Source of the DNA: Chloranthus sessilifolius
Taxonomy: Eukaryota; Streptophyta; Magnoliopsida; Chloranthales; Chloranthaceae
Direction: 5' to 3'
DNA length: 64,000 nt
NCBI GenBank assembly: GCA_021018995.1
Contig: CM037586.1
Coordinates: forward strand, 151,446,060-151,510,059
In this document: positions 22,401 through 34,368 of the stretch, one piece after another
How positions within the stretch are numbered: position 1 is the stretch's first letter
Layout of the letters: every line of letters starts with the position of its first letter
The notes under the pieces: generated by a model
Database searches by the model: none
What the model was told of the DNA's origin: nothing
What the model saw: the letters and a program-made list of their open reading frames with translations, nothing else
Translations under genes and position numbers: made by a program

Positions 22401-22883
22401 CAGTTAGTTCCTTCAGTCTCCACTACTCGACAAGTACTGGGAAGCTCTCGACAGCTTCATTCTAAGCATCCAAACCTGTCGACAGGTTAAATTAACCTGT
22501 CGATAGGTTATATCCTTTGTTTCCACAGGTGGCTCACTGCTCTAGGGTGTAGTTCTTCATCTGTCCAGCACTCAGCACCTCTTGAGGGGTTCAACCTTCA
22601 TCAAATGCAGCTGGTCTTGCTCCCATGTGTGCTCATGTGGACACCTGTCATTGCCATGGAGCTCTGAGGCTCTATGGACTGCTTGATGGCTGGCCTTTTG
22701 GGCTGCATAACTACATGATGAGGCAGCAAGTCTATTCTTTGGCATTTTTAGATGGATGTCTGCACTAAGACAGTATTTTTTTGCTTATCTATAAAAAACA
22801 CTCAAAATACTTTATTAGTCAACTCAAAGGTCCATTAAAGGTCAGGTTATGAGGTAAAAAATGGTATATTTCACTTATTAACA
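22401..22883 (-). repeat. Truncated 3' LTR of element B
   Basis: Matches 36063-36534 of the intact LTR, roughly 93-95% identical by eye, ending AACA next to the PPT. Only the outer 480 of 2160 bp (U3 start) survive; the break falls inside the TCGA-palindrome array at about 22401. Confidence 0.85.
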
Positions 22884-22896
22884 CACTCCCAAATGT
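22884..22896 (-). promoter_or_regulatory. Polypurine tract of element B
   Basis: Minus strand CATTTGGGAGTG abutting the TGTTAATAAG start of the 3' LTR. Plus-strand primer for reverse transcription. Confidence 0.75.
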
Positions 22897-24757
22897 AAGC
22901 TTTGCTAGTCCCTGAGCAAAGGAGAAATTAAAAACAAGGATTGAAAATAAAAAATGCCACTTTTGTAGGGAGCATAGATGCATTCAACATATGCATCAAG
23001 CCTTGTAAACCACTAGGTGATCCCTAGTGGAGGAGTGGAGTCTCTTGAGGGTTTTCAGTGAAGGTACCCACAAACTTCTCCAATGAATTAGTTAATTGCA
23101 ATGCAACATGTTAAAACAAAATTTAAGCAAAATAAAATTCATTCCACACCTTGTTCATTCAATTTTAGAAGATTCTCAGCAGAAAAATAGCAGTTTAAAA
23201 TTGGAATTCTGCTGTAATTCTTTCACAATCAATCAGCTCATGTCAAGGCATTTTATATGAAAATTAATGCAGAGCTCACCTTTAATTTGAGAATTCTGTT
23301 TTGATAATGCCCCCAACAAACTTGATTTAAGACCCAAGTCTTACCAGGGCTGTCATTCAAAATAAAAATAGAAGGGTGTATCATTTCACACAGCTCAAGA
23401 ACAGTTACAGCCCTCAAATAGGACTGCAAGCATGAGCATAGACATTGCTCTAATTTTTGAAAATTTCTAACTCTTTTCACCATAGATTACACAAATCCTC
23501 ATCTCCACATGACAGCTCAATCAATTTTCCGATCAGTAGGGTCTTTTTGGGTTGTAATGTGGCTTATGGGTGAGATTTATAAAGAATAAAAGGGTAGAAT
23601 GGGATTCCAAATGTGAGAAATCAGTAAGGAAGTGGCATGCACACCTTCTTCATTTCAGCTCATCTTCATCTTGTTTGCAATTTCAGATTTGAAGTGATCA
23701 ATTTCTAATCTTCATTTCAATGTATCCAATGAAGTGACTTCTCTTTCATTTTTTTGTATTTTTTATTTTTCTCTTTCTTTTTGTATGCCTTTCTTTTATA
23801 TTTTTCTCTATTTTTTCTTTATGGGTTGGAATGCCACAACTGCCATCACATGTGCTTTCTTCTCTTCTTTTTACCAAATATCAAACCATCTCTACATTCT
23901 TTAACTCTTTCACGTTCTCCTTCTGAAATCTTAGGATAAGGGTCAGGCTACACCAGGTCAATGAGTTTTGGGTTCAAATTTTTTGTTTTTTATATCAAAG
24001 AAAAACTTGAATTTTCAAGGCTCAAATGGTGTGTATCAAGGGCAGTTCAAAGGTGGGGATTTTAAAGTTTAAAACTATCCAAAGGCTGGCCCTACTTCAT
24101 TCTTCAATGTCATGAATGTTGTCAAGCTGTTTCAACTTGGATTTGCCTAACTTCTAGTGAGCAAGTCTAGATTCAATCAGTCCTTAGAGCAAAAAAATTA
24201 CCAAAATACTCTTCAAAGAAAAATTTTCAGGCCCAAATCTCACTGGGTATGGTCTTCCATCAGATTTATTGGGGTATATCCTCACAATTTTCTCTCTTTT
24301 CAAGTTCACTAAGCATCAATTTTTTGAAAAAAAAATTCTTGACATTTGCTTCATGAAAATGTCAAAATTACAACACATTTCAGTTTTAACAAGTTTTAAA
24401 TTTCCTCTTTTTCAAAAATCAGGTGGGAATTCACTTTATTTTCACAAATTTTGTCCAACATAGCTACACTAACATTAACTATTCCATTGGCACACCATGC
24501 CATACCCCCAACCTATGAGGAGCAGTGTGCTCACTGCTTTGGAAGAATAACAGAAGGGAATAGCAGGGTGAATAGAAACAATTGAAGCATAAGAAACAAA
24601 GTAAAACAAATGTAAACTAACAGGAAAACAAGAAACAGGGATGAAACAAAACAGACATTGTATTGAACACAAGAAATTACAAAAGAATAGGGCAAACTAA
24701 ATGTAGCAAAAATAAGTGCAGTAAAAGCCCTATATACAAACTAATTACAACTAAATC
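22897..24757 (-). other. 3' untranslated region of element B
   Basis: About 1.9 kb with no supportable gene. T-rich block 23740-23830 (plus strand view). One PPT-like motif, on the minus strand TAGGTTGGGGGTATGG at 24500-24515, sits 250 bp after the extra gene's stop, the same relative place as the paired motifs of A and C. Confidence 0.6.
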
Positions 24758-27457
24758 CTAATCAGAATCTGAATCAGAGCTAGATATGGTCATTGGCTCC
24801 CATCCTTTTTGTGCAGCAAGCTTGTCATACTCCTCCTTGAGCTTCTCTTTCCTTTTCAGCTTCTCAGTGCTGGCAACGCCTTAGTTCTTTTTGCAGCTAG
24901 CTTCTGAGGTCTGGAGCTGCCTTGGGACATGGTGGGCTCCCTGATGGAAACAACTTTGGATTCTGAGGGACCCAGGGCAGAGTATAGGGAGAGGGTCTCT
25001 ACCAATCTGGCAAGCATGTCAGATTTGGTCCTATAGATCTTGTACAGGTCGAGGGAGTTGAGGACCATCTTCCATAACTTCCATTCCTCTTTCCTATGAG
25101 CCTCTAAAACAGGGTCAATTTCTTCCTGATGTGCTTGCTGCAGTTAAACCATGACTGCATCCACCAGAAATTTAACATCCTCCTTGACATAAGGGTTGGT
25201 CTTAATAGCTTTGCTGAGGGATGGTAGAGGTGATAAGGTGCTGATGCCATATGGGACAATGGCCCAATGGTGAGGGTCATCTATGGAGGAGGGGGTGATG
25301 GGTAGCTTAGGAAGTGGTTGTGATGGTACAATGAGGGTCAATGGCAGCTCCTCCTCCACAACAATAGACTCAGGCGGGGAGGAAGGATAGGTAAAAGGTA
25401 GAGAAGGCATAGCTACTTCCTCAAAGTCAGTTTGAGTGGAGCAGTCTCTGATAGGAGGGGTAGGGCTAGGTTGTTCCACCACAGTATGGGTAACCAGTAC
25501 TACAGGGGAAAACTGTGGGGAAGGAGGTGGAGTAGGAGTAGGAGTAGGAGTGGGAATTGGAATAGGTTGGGAGGTTGAGGTAGATGGGATGAGAGTGGAC
25601 TGAATGGCCTGAAGACAGGTGGCCATAATAGCTTCGTTAGCTGTGTTGGTTTGAAGTTGGGCTAGGATGGTGGTGAGAAGGGTAAGAATTTGGGTTGAGG
25701 CCTCAGGTAGGACTTAGGATTGGGTAATAGGTGGACTAGGGATAATGGGCTGGATAGGAGATGTGGAAGCATGCTGAAAATGAGAAGGCTGTGGAGAGTC
25801 AGGTAAAGGGGAGTACTCATGCCCAATGTCCTCCATAATGGAGTCAATCAGGGAAGAGTACCCCTCAGTGGTCAGGTGGTCCAGCTCTTTGGTATGGGTA
25901 GGTGACAAGGAGAAGGTGGGGTCAATATCAAAGGGTATGGATGGTGGAGAAGAAATGGCTGGGTCAGCTGATATAGAGGGTGTAGGGCTGATAGGTTCAA
26001 CAGCTGAGATGGAAGCAATGGGGAGTGAAGGTAAGGTAGGGTGGGTCTGTTGTAGGAGAAGTTGACAAGGGTGTAGATGTGATGATGGTGGAAAGGATTG
26101 CTGTGATACTGGGAGGCATGGAGACTACAATGGAGGGAATGGTAGAGAGGATGGTGGTATGGAAATGCTAGTCATATCATAGCTGACAAAAAACACATCA
26201 GTGGAAGGGATGGAGGTCACAGGTGGAGGCTCTGAGTTAGTAGCAACTGTAGGGAGAGGCTCAGAGCTAGCTGAAGTAGGGATGCCAGTTGCAACAGCTA
26301 AGCTGGCTGAAGGAGCTGTGGGTATAGCAGGTGTAGCTACAGATGTGGCTACCTGAGGTGCTTCAAATGCAGGACCCTCAACTGACTTGTTCTTTCTCTT
26401 CCCGATTAGGGTCCTACTAGCAGACCAGGCCCTCTTTCCAAACACTTTTGGAGTCACCTCTTCCACAAGCTCATCTTTTTGAAACACAAATTTCCCTCTT
26501 CCAATAGAGCAGTGATGAGTCTGTTGTAGGGTAACCCTGGCAAGGCTTGTATTCTTCTGATTTTTTCATGCACATTCACCATTGCCTCAAATACCAGCTG
26601 AGAGGCATTCATAAACTAGCCCTTAGAGAAAAAATACAGGGCATCCACTATGGGGGTTCTCCTCTCTTGCTGGTATCCATTGACATAAATATTTTTTCTC
26701 AAGATTGAATCAATGAATAACAGGCTGGAGTCTAGATCTCTTCTCATCAGTGATTCCCCAGACTCCACAATGCCTTGGATCAAATGTTTGGCCATTGCTC
26801 TAAAAGAGACACTCTCAGGTGCTGCTAGACCATAGGTTGTATAAAAAATAGATGGGACCCCTAATGCCAACCCTATATCACTGTAGTCCACAACCAGCCC
26901 CAATTATCAATTAAAATCACAAAGGAAGGCTCAGTTGAACCTGGCTTGGTTTTCTTCCTGCTGTTCTGATACCACAATTTGACTAGCCTAGGGTAGGATT
27001 TTTCTTGTAATGGGGTCATCAATGGTGTCAGGCCTCCCTTCACCAAATAGTCCGAGGTGTCCTTACAATCCTCCTTAGAAATATAAGGTATGTCAATAAT
27101 TGTCTCAGGGATCAAGCCTAAGGCATCCACAAACTCATTGGGAGTAGATAGGTTCACAAGGACTTCAGGTTCAGCCTCTGGGTTAGGTTCAGGCACTAGG
27201 TTAGGCTCAGGCATTGGGTTAGGCTCAGGCACTGGCACATCCTCAACAATTTCTTCAGCAATTTCCTTAGTGATTTTGGCCTTCTTGGATTTCTTAACTT
27301 TCTTAGGTTTGTCAGATTTATCCATGACAAGCTTTCTCTTAGCAGGTAGAGTCTCCTTGGGCTGTGTGGTTAGCCTACTGGATTTCCTAGTGGATTTTTG
27401 GGCATATTTGGAAGGGGCTTTGAACAGGTTAGCAAAGGTATCCTCTCGGTCAGCCAT
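24758..27457 (-). pseudogene. Extra (env-position) gene of element B, transposase-32-like, broken
   Basis: Minus-strand frame starting MADREDTFANLFKAPSKYAQ at 27457 and ending in ISSSDSDSD plus TAG at 24758, about 900 codons if joined. Order: basic N-terminus with KKVKKSKKAK (nuclear-signal-like), an EPNP repeat section, a domain with YPRLVKLWYQNSRKK and VDYSDIGLALGVPS that resembles the putative plant transposon protein family (transposase-32-type), a Ser/Thr/Pro-rich middle, a PTPTPTP run (about 25540-25570), and a KKEEW...LYKIYRTKSDMLARL-like helical tail in pieces. No signal peptide or transmembrane segment is seen, so a fusogenic envelope is unlikely. Frameshifts near 26890, 26490-26610, 25900 and 25650, plus a stop at 25144. 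The domain call is moderate; no function is known. Confidence 0.6.
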
Positions 27458-27783
27458 TAGATACTCAATTCCCAAAATCAATCTCAACAACCACAACAGT
27501 CTTCTTTGCTCAATCAAGGTAACCACACAAATTGGAAATGGAAGTAGAAAGCTTGAAAATCACAGAGTGGAGCTGAAGAACTTACCCACAGAAACCCTAG
27601 GGTTTCCCAGAACTTGTTGTGCACGACACTAAACTAACAGAAACCATGTGCAAAATGTAGCCCTTCGAAAATTGAAGCAATTGGAACAATGGTTGAGTGC
27701 TTGGAGTTGGAACCTGTGAGATGGAGGAAGAAGAAAGAACTGGGAAATCGGCAAAGAGGAAATAGAGCTCAGAGCAAAAGTTG

Positions 27784-28207
27784 TCGAATGGTTGGAGTGA
27801 GTTGTCGATAGGTTTAAAAACACCTAAATTGTGCTTCGACATGATTGGAGAAAGGGTTTCGATAGGTTGGTACAACCTATCGAAGAGTTAAAATTAGTTG
27901 GGATGGCAAGGTTGGTGGGCTGAAGGTCTCGAGAGCCTCTCTCAAACCTCTCGACAGATTCAAGGCTTCAGAAAAAATCAATTCGAGAGGTTCATGGAAC
28001 CTCTCGACAGGATGAAAATCTTTTTATGTTAAGACACCGAGAGGTCTCCAAACCTCTCGATAGTTACTTTGAACCTGTCGAAAACATACCCAAAAACCTT
28101 TAGTACCTCTCTACTAGTTCTCCTTATATCTCGACAGGTACTGGGAACCTATCGAATATCTCATGTACACCTTCAGAACCTATCGAGAATCAACTCAAAC
28201 CTCTCGA
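27784..28207. repeat. TCGA-centred palindrome array, internal region of B
   Basis: Seventeen degenerate copies of a motif near CCTCTCGACAGG. TCGA (or one-base variants) start at 27784, 27805, 27836, 27859, 27880, 27929, 27951, 27983, 28004, 28037, 28057, 28078, 28110, 28131, 28152, 28183, 28204. Steps are mainly 20-23 or 31-33 bp with a 73-bp super-period (28037, 28110, 28183). Located between the pol stop and the start of the extra gene. Same motif as the LTR array at 35568-36165. Confidence 0.85.
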
Positions 28208-28471
28208 CATGTCTGTTTATCATTCACAACCTATTTCTCAGCAGTTCTCTTGTCTCCACTCTCACAAATTTGTCAATTCTACTTTGCTCCCATTGGATTT
28301 CTCATGGATTGAGAGCATTTCTAACTTAAACAGGTTTGATTTCTTATTCCAAATAAAAAAATTAAACACACATGGCAACATATATACAATGCCAAACAGC
28401 AGTGAAAACAGAAACATTAATAAAACTGATAAAAACAAACAGTTATGGTACATAGTCTACATTGTTAAAAA

Positions 28472-29870
28472 TCACTCATGTTTTGGGGGTTCTTGAAGGT
28501 GAATGGTCAGCACGGGCTCTACTACATTTTCAACAAAGAGTTTGAGTTTTTGACCATTAACTTTCATGATCTGACCATCTTTTGGATCCTTGATTTCAAC
28601 AGCTCCAGATGGGGATACATGCACTACCATGTAAGGTCCCTCTCATCTGGATCTCAACTTGCCTAGGAAAATTTCAATTTAGAATTGAAAAGCCATACCT
28701 TGTTGCCAACAGTTAACTCCTTCCTCAGCAAACATTTGTCATAGAAGGTTTTGGCTTTCTCTTTGTAGATCCTTGCACTGGAGTATGCCTCCAATCTCAG
28801 CTCTTTCTGCTCTGATAGCTAGAGCCTCCTATGCATGCCAGCAGAAGTTAGATCCATATTCAATGATTTAATAGCCCAATAGGCTTTGTGTTCTAACTAT
28901 ACTGGCAAATGGCATGCCTTGCCATACACTAGCCGAAAAGGAGACATCCCTATTGGGGTCTTATAGACAGTCCTATAAGCCCAAAGAGCATCATTTAACT
29001 TCAGGTGCCAGTCCTTCCTATCTCTTCTCACAGTTTTCTCTAAGATGTGTTTGATTTCTCTATTAGAAATTTCCACCTGCCCGCTGGTCTGTGGGTGGTA
29101 TGGGGTGACAACTCTGTGTCACAGAGTACTTTCGAAGCAAGTTATCAAACTACCTATTGCAGAAATGGCTTCTCCCATCACTAATGATAGCTCTCGGAGT
29201 GCCAAATCTAGAGAAAATGTTGTCCTTCAAGAAGTTGAGGACAACTTTGTGATTATTAGTTCTTGTGGCTATGACCTCAACCCATTTGGACACATAGTCT
29301 ACAGCCATAAGAATAAAAATGTATCCATTGGAAGGAGGGAAGGGACCCATTAAGCCAATCCCCCAGATGTCAAAGAGTTCAACAACCAGTATAGGCTGTA
29401 AAGGCATGGAGTTTCTTTTAGAGATACTTCCCATCTTTTGGCATCTTTCACAAGCCTTACAATGCTGCCATGCATCCTTGAAGAGAGTGGGCCAATAAAA
29501 TCTACTTTGGAGCACCTTGGCAGCAGTCTTGTTGTCACTGAAATGGCCTCCACAAGTATGTTCATGACAAATGGTTAGTATATTGTGGAATTTATCATCA
29601 GGGACACATCTCTTCACAACTTGGTCTGCACAATGGTTGAACAGGTGTGGATCCTCCTACGTGTAATGTCTGATCTGGGAGAAGAATAGCTCCCTATCCA
29701 TTTTGTTCCAATGTGGGGGAATCCTACCCACTGCCAAGTAGTTCACTATGTTTGCAAACCAAGGTGTAAAAGTGTTGACAGTAAACAGTTGTTCATCAGG
29801 GAAAGAATCATTGATAGGCAACCTATCAAACTCAGCAGCTATGATCCTGGATAGGTGGTTTGCAACCATA
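28472..29870 (-). pseudogene. Integrase of element B, catalytic residue lost
   Basis: Zinc module: CHEHTCGGHF and CKACERC (29617-29430). In the core, the first catalytic Asp is replaced by Gly at 29354-29356: DIWGIGLMGPF where element C has WGIDFMGPF. The second Asp is present (AIISDGRSHF). The frame then breaks at 29150. The C-terminal part ends with KVNGQKLKLF and LQEPPKHE before TGA at 28472-28474. The upstream linker includes WFANIVNYLAVGRIPPHWNK. An integrase lacking one of the D,D,E residues is expected to be inactive. Confidence 0.88.
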
Positions 29871-30330
29871 TTTTCAACACCTTTCTTGTCCTTAATCTCA
29901 AGATCAAACTCCTATAATAGGAGGATCCATCCGATTAATCTTGGCTTAGCATCTTTTTTTAGCAAAAGGTACTTCAGGGTTGAGTGGTCTATGAAGACCA
30001 CTATCCTAGATCCCAACACATAAGACCTGAATTTTTCCAAAGCATAGACAATTGCCAACAATTCATTCTCAGTTGTAGTGTAATTTAACTGAGCATCAAT
30101 CATTGTCTTACTTGTATAAGCAATCACACAAGGTGCTTTATCTTTTTTTACCCAAAAACTGTACCAATAGCAAAATTTGATGCATCACACATCAGCTCAA
30201 ATGGCAAAGAAAAATCAAGTGCTTGGAGGACAGGTGCAGAGGTTAAACAGCCTTTTAAAAGCTCAAAAGCAATAAGACATTCATCATTAAATTTAAAGGG
30301 AACCTCTTGGCACAACAGGTGACAAAGAGG
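29871..30330 (-). pseudogene. RNase H of element B
   Basis: FELMCDASNFAIGTVFG (about 30150-30205), then SKTMIDAQLNYTTTENELL and HSTLKYLLLKKDAKPRL in 30127-29912. The catalytic Asp of MCDAS and Glu of TENELL are visible. A frameshift at about 30140 separates the two halves; a stop after WILLL at 29912 separates it from the integrase linker. Confidence 0.85.
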
Positions 30331-31330
30331 TTTTGAGATTTTGCTAAAATCTTTGATGAATCTCCTATAAAAACCAGCATGCCCCAAGAAAGATCTGACT
30401 TGTTTCATAATTTTTTGTGGGAACAAATGTGTAATCAAATCAATTTTAGCCTTGTCTACCTCTATGCCTCTATGAGAAACCACATGGCTAAGGACAATGC
30501 CTTGATTGACCATAAAATGGCTCTTTTTCTAACTCAAAACCAAATTAGTTTTCTCATATCTCTGCAACACAAGGTTGAGATGGTGTAGACATTAGCTAAA
30601 ACTGTCTCCAAAGACAGAGAAATCATCTATGAATATCTCTAAAAACTAATCAATCATATCAGAAAAGATAGCATACATGCACCTTTGAAAAGTTGCAGGG
30701 GCATTGCACAATCCAAATGACATCCATCTATAGGCAAAGATGCCAAATGGACATGTGAAAGTTATTTATTCTTGATTTTGTGGATACACAGGGATTTGAT
30801 TATACCCAGAATATCCATCAAGAAAGCAATAGAAAGCCTTGCCTGTCAATTTATCCAAAATTTGGTCTATGAAGGGCAAAGGAAAGTGGTCTTATCTGGT
30901 TTTCAAATTAAGCTTTCGATAGTCTATACACACCCTCCAACCTGTAGTTTTCCTAGTTGGAATAAGCTCACCAGAATCAATTTTCACTACAGTGATTCCA
31001 GATTTCTTAGGTACCACCCGGATAGGTGCCACCCATTCAGAATCTGAAATAGGGTAGATGACTCCAGAATCTAACAATTTGACCACTTCCTTCATCACCA
31101 CTTCTTGCATGTGGGGGTTTAATTTTCTTTGTATTTCTTTAGAGGGTTTAGAACCCTCTTCCAAGTGGATCGTATGCATGCACACAGCAAGGCTGATGCC
31201 TTCTAGATCAGCAATAGTCCAACCTATTGCTCTATTATACTTTTTTAGAATACACAACAACTCTACCTCTTGCTCATCAGTGAGAGAGGAAGAAATGATC
31301 ACTGGCAACTTCTGATTTACCTCCAAAAAA
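30331..31330 (-). pseudogene. Reverse transcriptase of element B
   Basis: Blocks: LLDSGVIYPISDSEWVAPIR, TTGWRVCIDYRKLN (31326-30892), FLDGYSGYNQIPVY (near 30790-30830), the catalytic box EIFIDDFSVFG (30611-30643; FIDD in place of YxDD), FLGHAGFYRRFIKDFSKISK (30340-30400). Stops occur at CAA/CAG-type and other positions around 30645, 30590 and 30530, and a frame change lies near 30890. Confidence 0.87.
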
Positions 31331-31439
31331 GCATATTTTAAGGTCTCAGGCAGCTATTTCAACTCCACATAAGGTGGACATATGAGTGAAGGCAACAAAT
31401 GTGCCTTTGATGGTGGTGGAAGAGGCAACAAAACAGGTT

Positions 31440-32221
31440 TTCAATGAGAATACCTTGTTGCTGGCCCCACTTCAGAGATTAAGGTTTTCACTTCTTGAAC
31501 CATGGGTGTGGGGGCCTTCTCTTCGACAATCTCACTCCACACATTTTCAAAAACATCACAAAAATTATCACAATACAACAGCTTGGGCAAAGTCTCTTCC
31601 GCAAGCTCATCCAACACATTAATCAAAAAGCAATCCTCACTATCCAAGTGAGGCTGATTTGCTGCATCGTAAATATTCAACTTCACTTTCATGTTGCCAA
31701 AAGACACCTCCATTACACTTGATCTATATTGTATACAAGCATTGGCAGTGGCCAAAAAGGTCTGCCCAAAATTACAGGAATGGAGTTAGTGCACTTGCTT
31801 GGCTCCATGTCAAGATCCAGAAAATTTGTTGGATAGAAAAACTTGTCAACCCTAACTAACACATCTTCTATCATTCCCACAAGCCTCTTTTCAGATCTGT
31901 CAGCTAGCTGTAGCAGTACATGCGTGGGCTTCAATTCTCTCAAACCTAACTTCTCATAACTGAATATGGAAGTAGGTTAACACTAGCTCCCAGATCTAAC
32001 AAGGCTTCCTCAATGGTGTGATCACCAATGATGCAAGAGATTGTGGGAACTCTAGGGTCTTGAAGCTTTGTTGGGGTTGCAATGGACAACACTTGGTTCA
32101 CTTTCTCAGCACAAAAGACCTTCTTGGATAAGTGTATCCTAGATTGTCTTTTGTGAGTGCACAAATCTTTCAAAAATTTTACATAGGCTAAAACTTGTTT
32201 GATAGCATCAAATAAAGGCAA
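31440..32221 (-). pseudogene. Protease and linker of element B
   Basis: VPTISCIIGDHTIEEALLDLGASVNLLPYS contains the DLGAS active site (Asp at 31994-31996) in an aspartic-protease-like context. Downstream, ELKPTHVLLQLADRS and VILGRPF (31943-31713) and the ECFLINVLDE region (31755-31441) follow in shifted frames. The protease would cleave Gag-Pol. Confidence 0.8.
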
Positions 32222-32224
32222 GTT

Positions 32225-34029
32225 AATATTTACTTGTTTGAATGTTTACATCATCTCCTCAACTTTAGCATTCCCCTGATGAAAAGGAGAAGATGCTTGA
32301 ACTGCATTGGAAAATAGTAAATGGGGGACTGATCTCCCATTTGCTGCCTTAGCAAGCTCATCAGATTTTTTTTAATTTTTGTTCTCAGTTTTCTATTGGG
32401 GCACATCAACACCCCCCTTATTTCTCATATGATGCTCCTGCTGCATATTAATATGGGTTGTTCTTTCATTTCTTGCACTTTTCTCATTAGGCTCGACACC
32501 AACTTGGTTGTCAATTAGCCTTCCACTTCTCAAAGTGGTGACAAATTTGGCTTCTTCATGTGAAGAAGTCTCACCCACCATATACTGCCCTTTTGGGTTA
32601 TTCATGGGCTGACTAGACAGTCTTCCCTCCTCTTTCCTAGTCAAAGAATTAAATAGCTGACCAAGGTGGTCCTCTATCATCTTAATACTTTGGCTATGGG
32701 AGTTAATAGTTTGAGACAAAGAGCCTAAATTCTGAAGTAAAGCCAGAACTTGCTCTTCAAATGTGAGGGATCTAGAGGGTGCTGGGGCTGGTATACTTTG
32801 ATGTACAGGTTGTGCCATTGGCTGGGCCATAGACTGTTGGTATTGGGGCCTTGAAAAGTAGTTCTGCTGGTATGGCTGGGCATTCCTATAAGGCATGGAC
32901 TACTGTTGTGGTTGTTGCTGTTGTTGGTGTTGGAAGGTATCTTGTCTCTACTTCAAGTTGGGGTGGTTTCTCCAATACTAACCAGAAGTAGGCTGTTGTC
33001 TAAAGGACTGAGCAACATTTACATGTTCCATAATAAGGTCTAGAAATTAGGCAGCAGAGGGACATTCCTCAAGGGAGTGAGTAGGGGACTGACATATCAC
33101 ACGTGCCTCCTCCACTTTGGCAGCCATTGGTGACTGCATTGCTCCCATGAGCTTATCAAAGTTTTGAGTAAAGCTATCCACCTTTTTTTCCAAATTATTG
33201 TATCCACTAACCTCATATATTTTCCCTCTTGTAGTGTTCTCTCTCACCAATCTAACTGGGGTCTCAATGTCCCTTGACAAAGTCTCCCTTTGCATGGAGT
33301 TTTCACTAATGATTTCAAACAACTCCCAAGCCTCATCAGCTATCTTGTGGAGGTAAGTATCACCACATGAGGCATCAACCATGTCCTACTCTTGGGATTA
33401 ATTCTTTGATAGAAACTTTAAACAAGTTTCCATTTAGGAATTTGATGATGGGGACATTGCTTCAAGAGCTCCTTAAATCTCTTCCATGCTTGGTGAAAGT
33501 CTTCAGTTAGGCTTGAGCAAATGAAATGATGCTCTTCCTCAACTGACTTGTTTTGGACATGGGAAAAAACTTGGCCAAAAATTGACATTGAAGGTCATTC
33601 CAAGACTGACTACTATTGATTGGGAGAGTTGACAATCAAGTTTTGGCCCTATCCTTTAATGAAAAAGGAAAGAGTCCCAACCTGGTTGCTTCCTCTCCCA
33701 AACTTGCAATATTAAAAGTAGTGCACAGTCTCATAAATTCATCAATGTGCTTGTAGGGGTCTTCCCTACTCAGGCCATGATATGAGGGTAGCATCTGTAT
33801 GATGGAAGCTTTAATCTCATAGTTCCCTTGGACAACAGGGAATTGAATGCAGAAGGGGGAATTGTAGACCCCTGGCGCATAATTCTTTCAATGTCCTAGG
33901 TTGCTCACCCATTGCAGAAACCTTAGAATTAACCACAAGTGTGTGTAGGGACTGCTTAGGTCTGAGAAGCCTCTCAACTTCAAGATATAAAGGGAGGATC
34001 TCAGGATTGAGAGATCTCCTACCAAGCAT
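32225..34029 (-). pseudogene. Gag of element B, zinc knuckle damaged
   Basis: Starts MLGRRSLNPEILPLYLEVER at 34029, frameshifts after CCPREL near 33817. The capsid-like part follows in mixed frames (near 33800-33400). In 33382-33047 the knuckle reads RVICQSPTHSLEEC at 33062-33103: the first Cys is Arg, so one zinc ligand is lost. A Gln/Pro-rich tail (32896-32393) contains LEEQ-like LTFEEQVLALLQNLGSLSQ, coiled-coil-like. A second Athila scrap at 44940-45600 shares the MxGRRSLNP start. Confidence 0.82.
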
Positions 34030-34350
34030 ACACACAACAGGAACCAAGTACAACAAATAAAAATTACAACACAGATTTTAGCAAAACAATTTAAAAAAAA
34101 CATACAACTAATGCTACAGATCTAAAAATTACAGATCTAGAAATGTAAAGAGAGTTAGGAAATGCAAACTTTAGCACAGCTTGCTCCTCCAAAAAGCAGA
34201 ATGCTCCTCTTAGAACCACGGATCCAGATCTGAAACACAAAATTAAACTACAAAAAACTACAACAGTAATTAGTCAAACACAAAACATGCAATAAGAAAT
34301 CTAAATCTAAAATAAGAAAAACTTAGATCTGCCAATTTAAAAAATACAAA

Positions 34351-34368
34351 TCCTCGGCAGCAGCGCCA
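34351..34368 (-). promoter_or_regulatory. Primer binding site of element B
   Basis: Minus strand TGGCGCTGCTGCCGAGGA, 15 of 18 bases matching the complement of a plant tRNA-Asp 3' end (TGGCGCCGTTGCCGGGGA). It lies 6 bp from the LTR. The tRNA would prime minus-strand DNA synthesis. Confidence 0.8.

Noticed and set aside
27090-27632. 180-codon plus-strand frame, Gly/Ser-rich
   Set aside because: Antisense shadow of the Glu/Pro repeat in the extra gene of element B.
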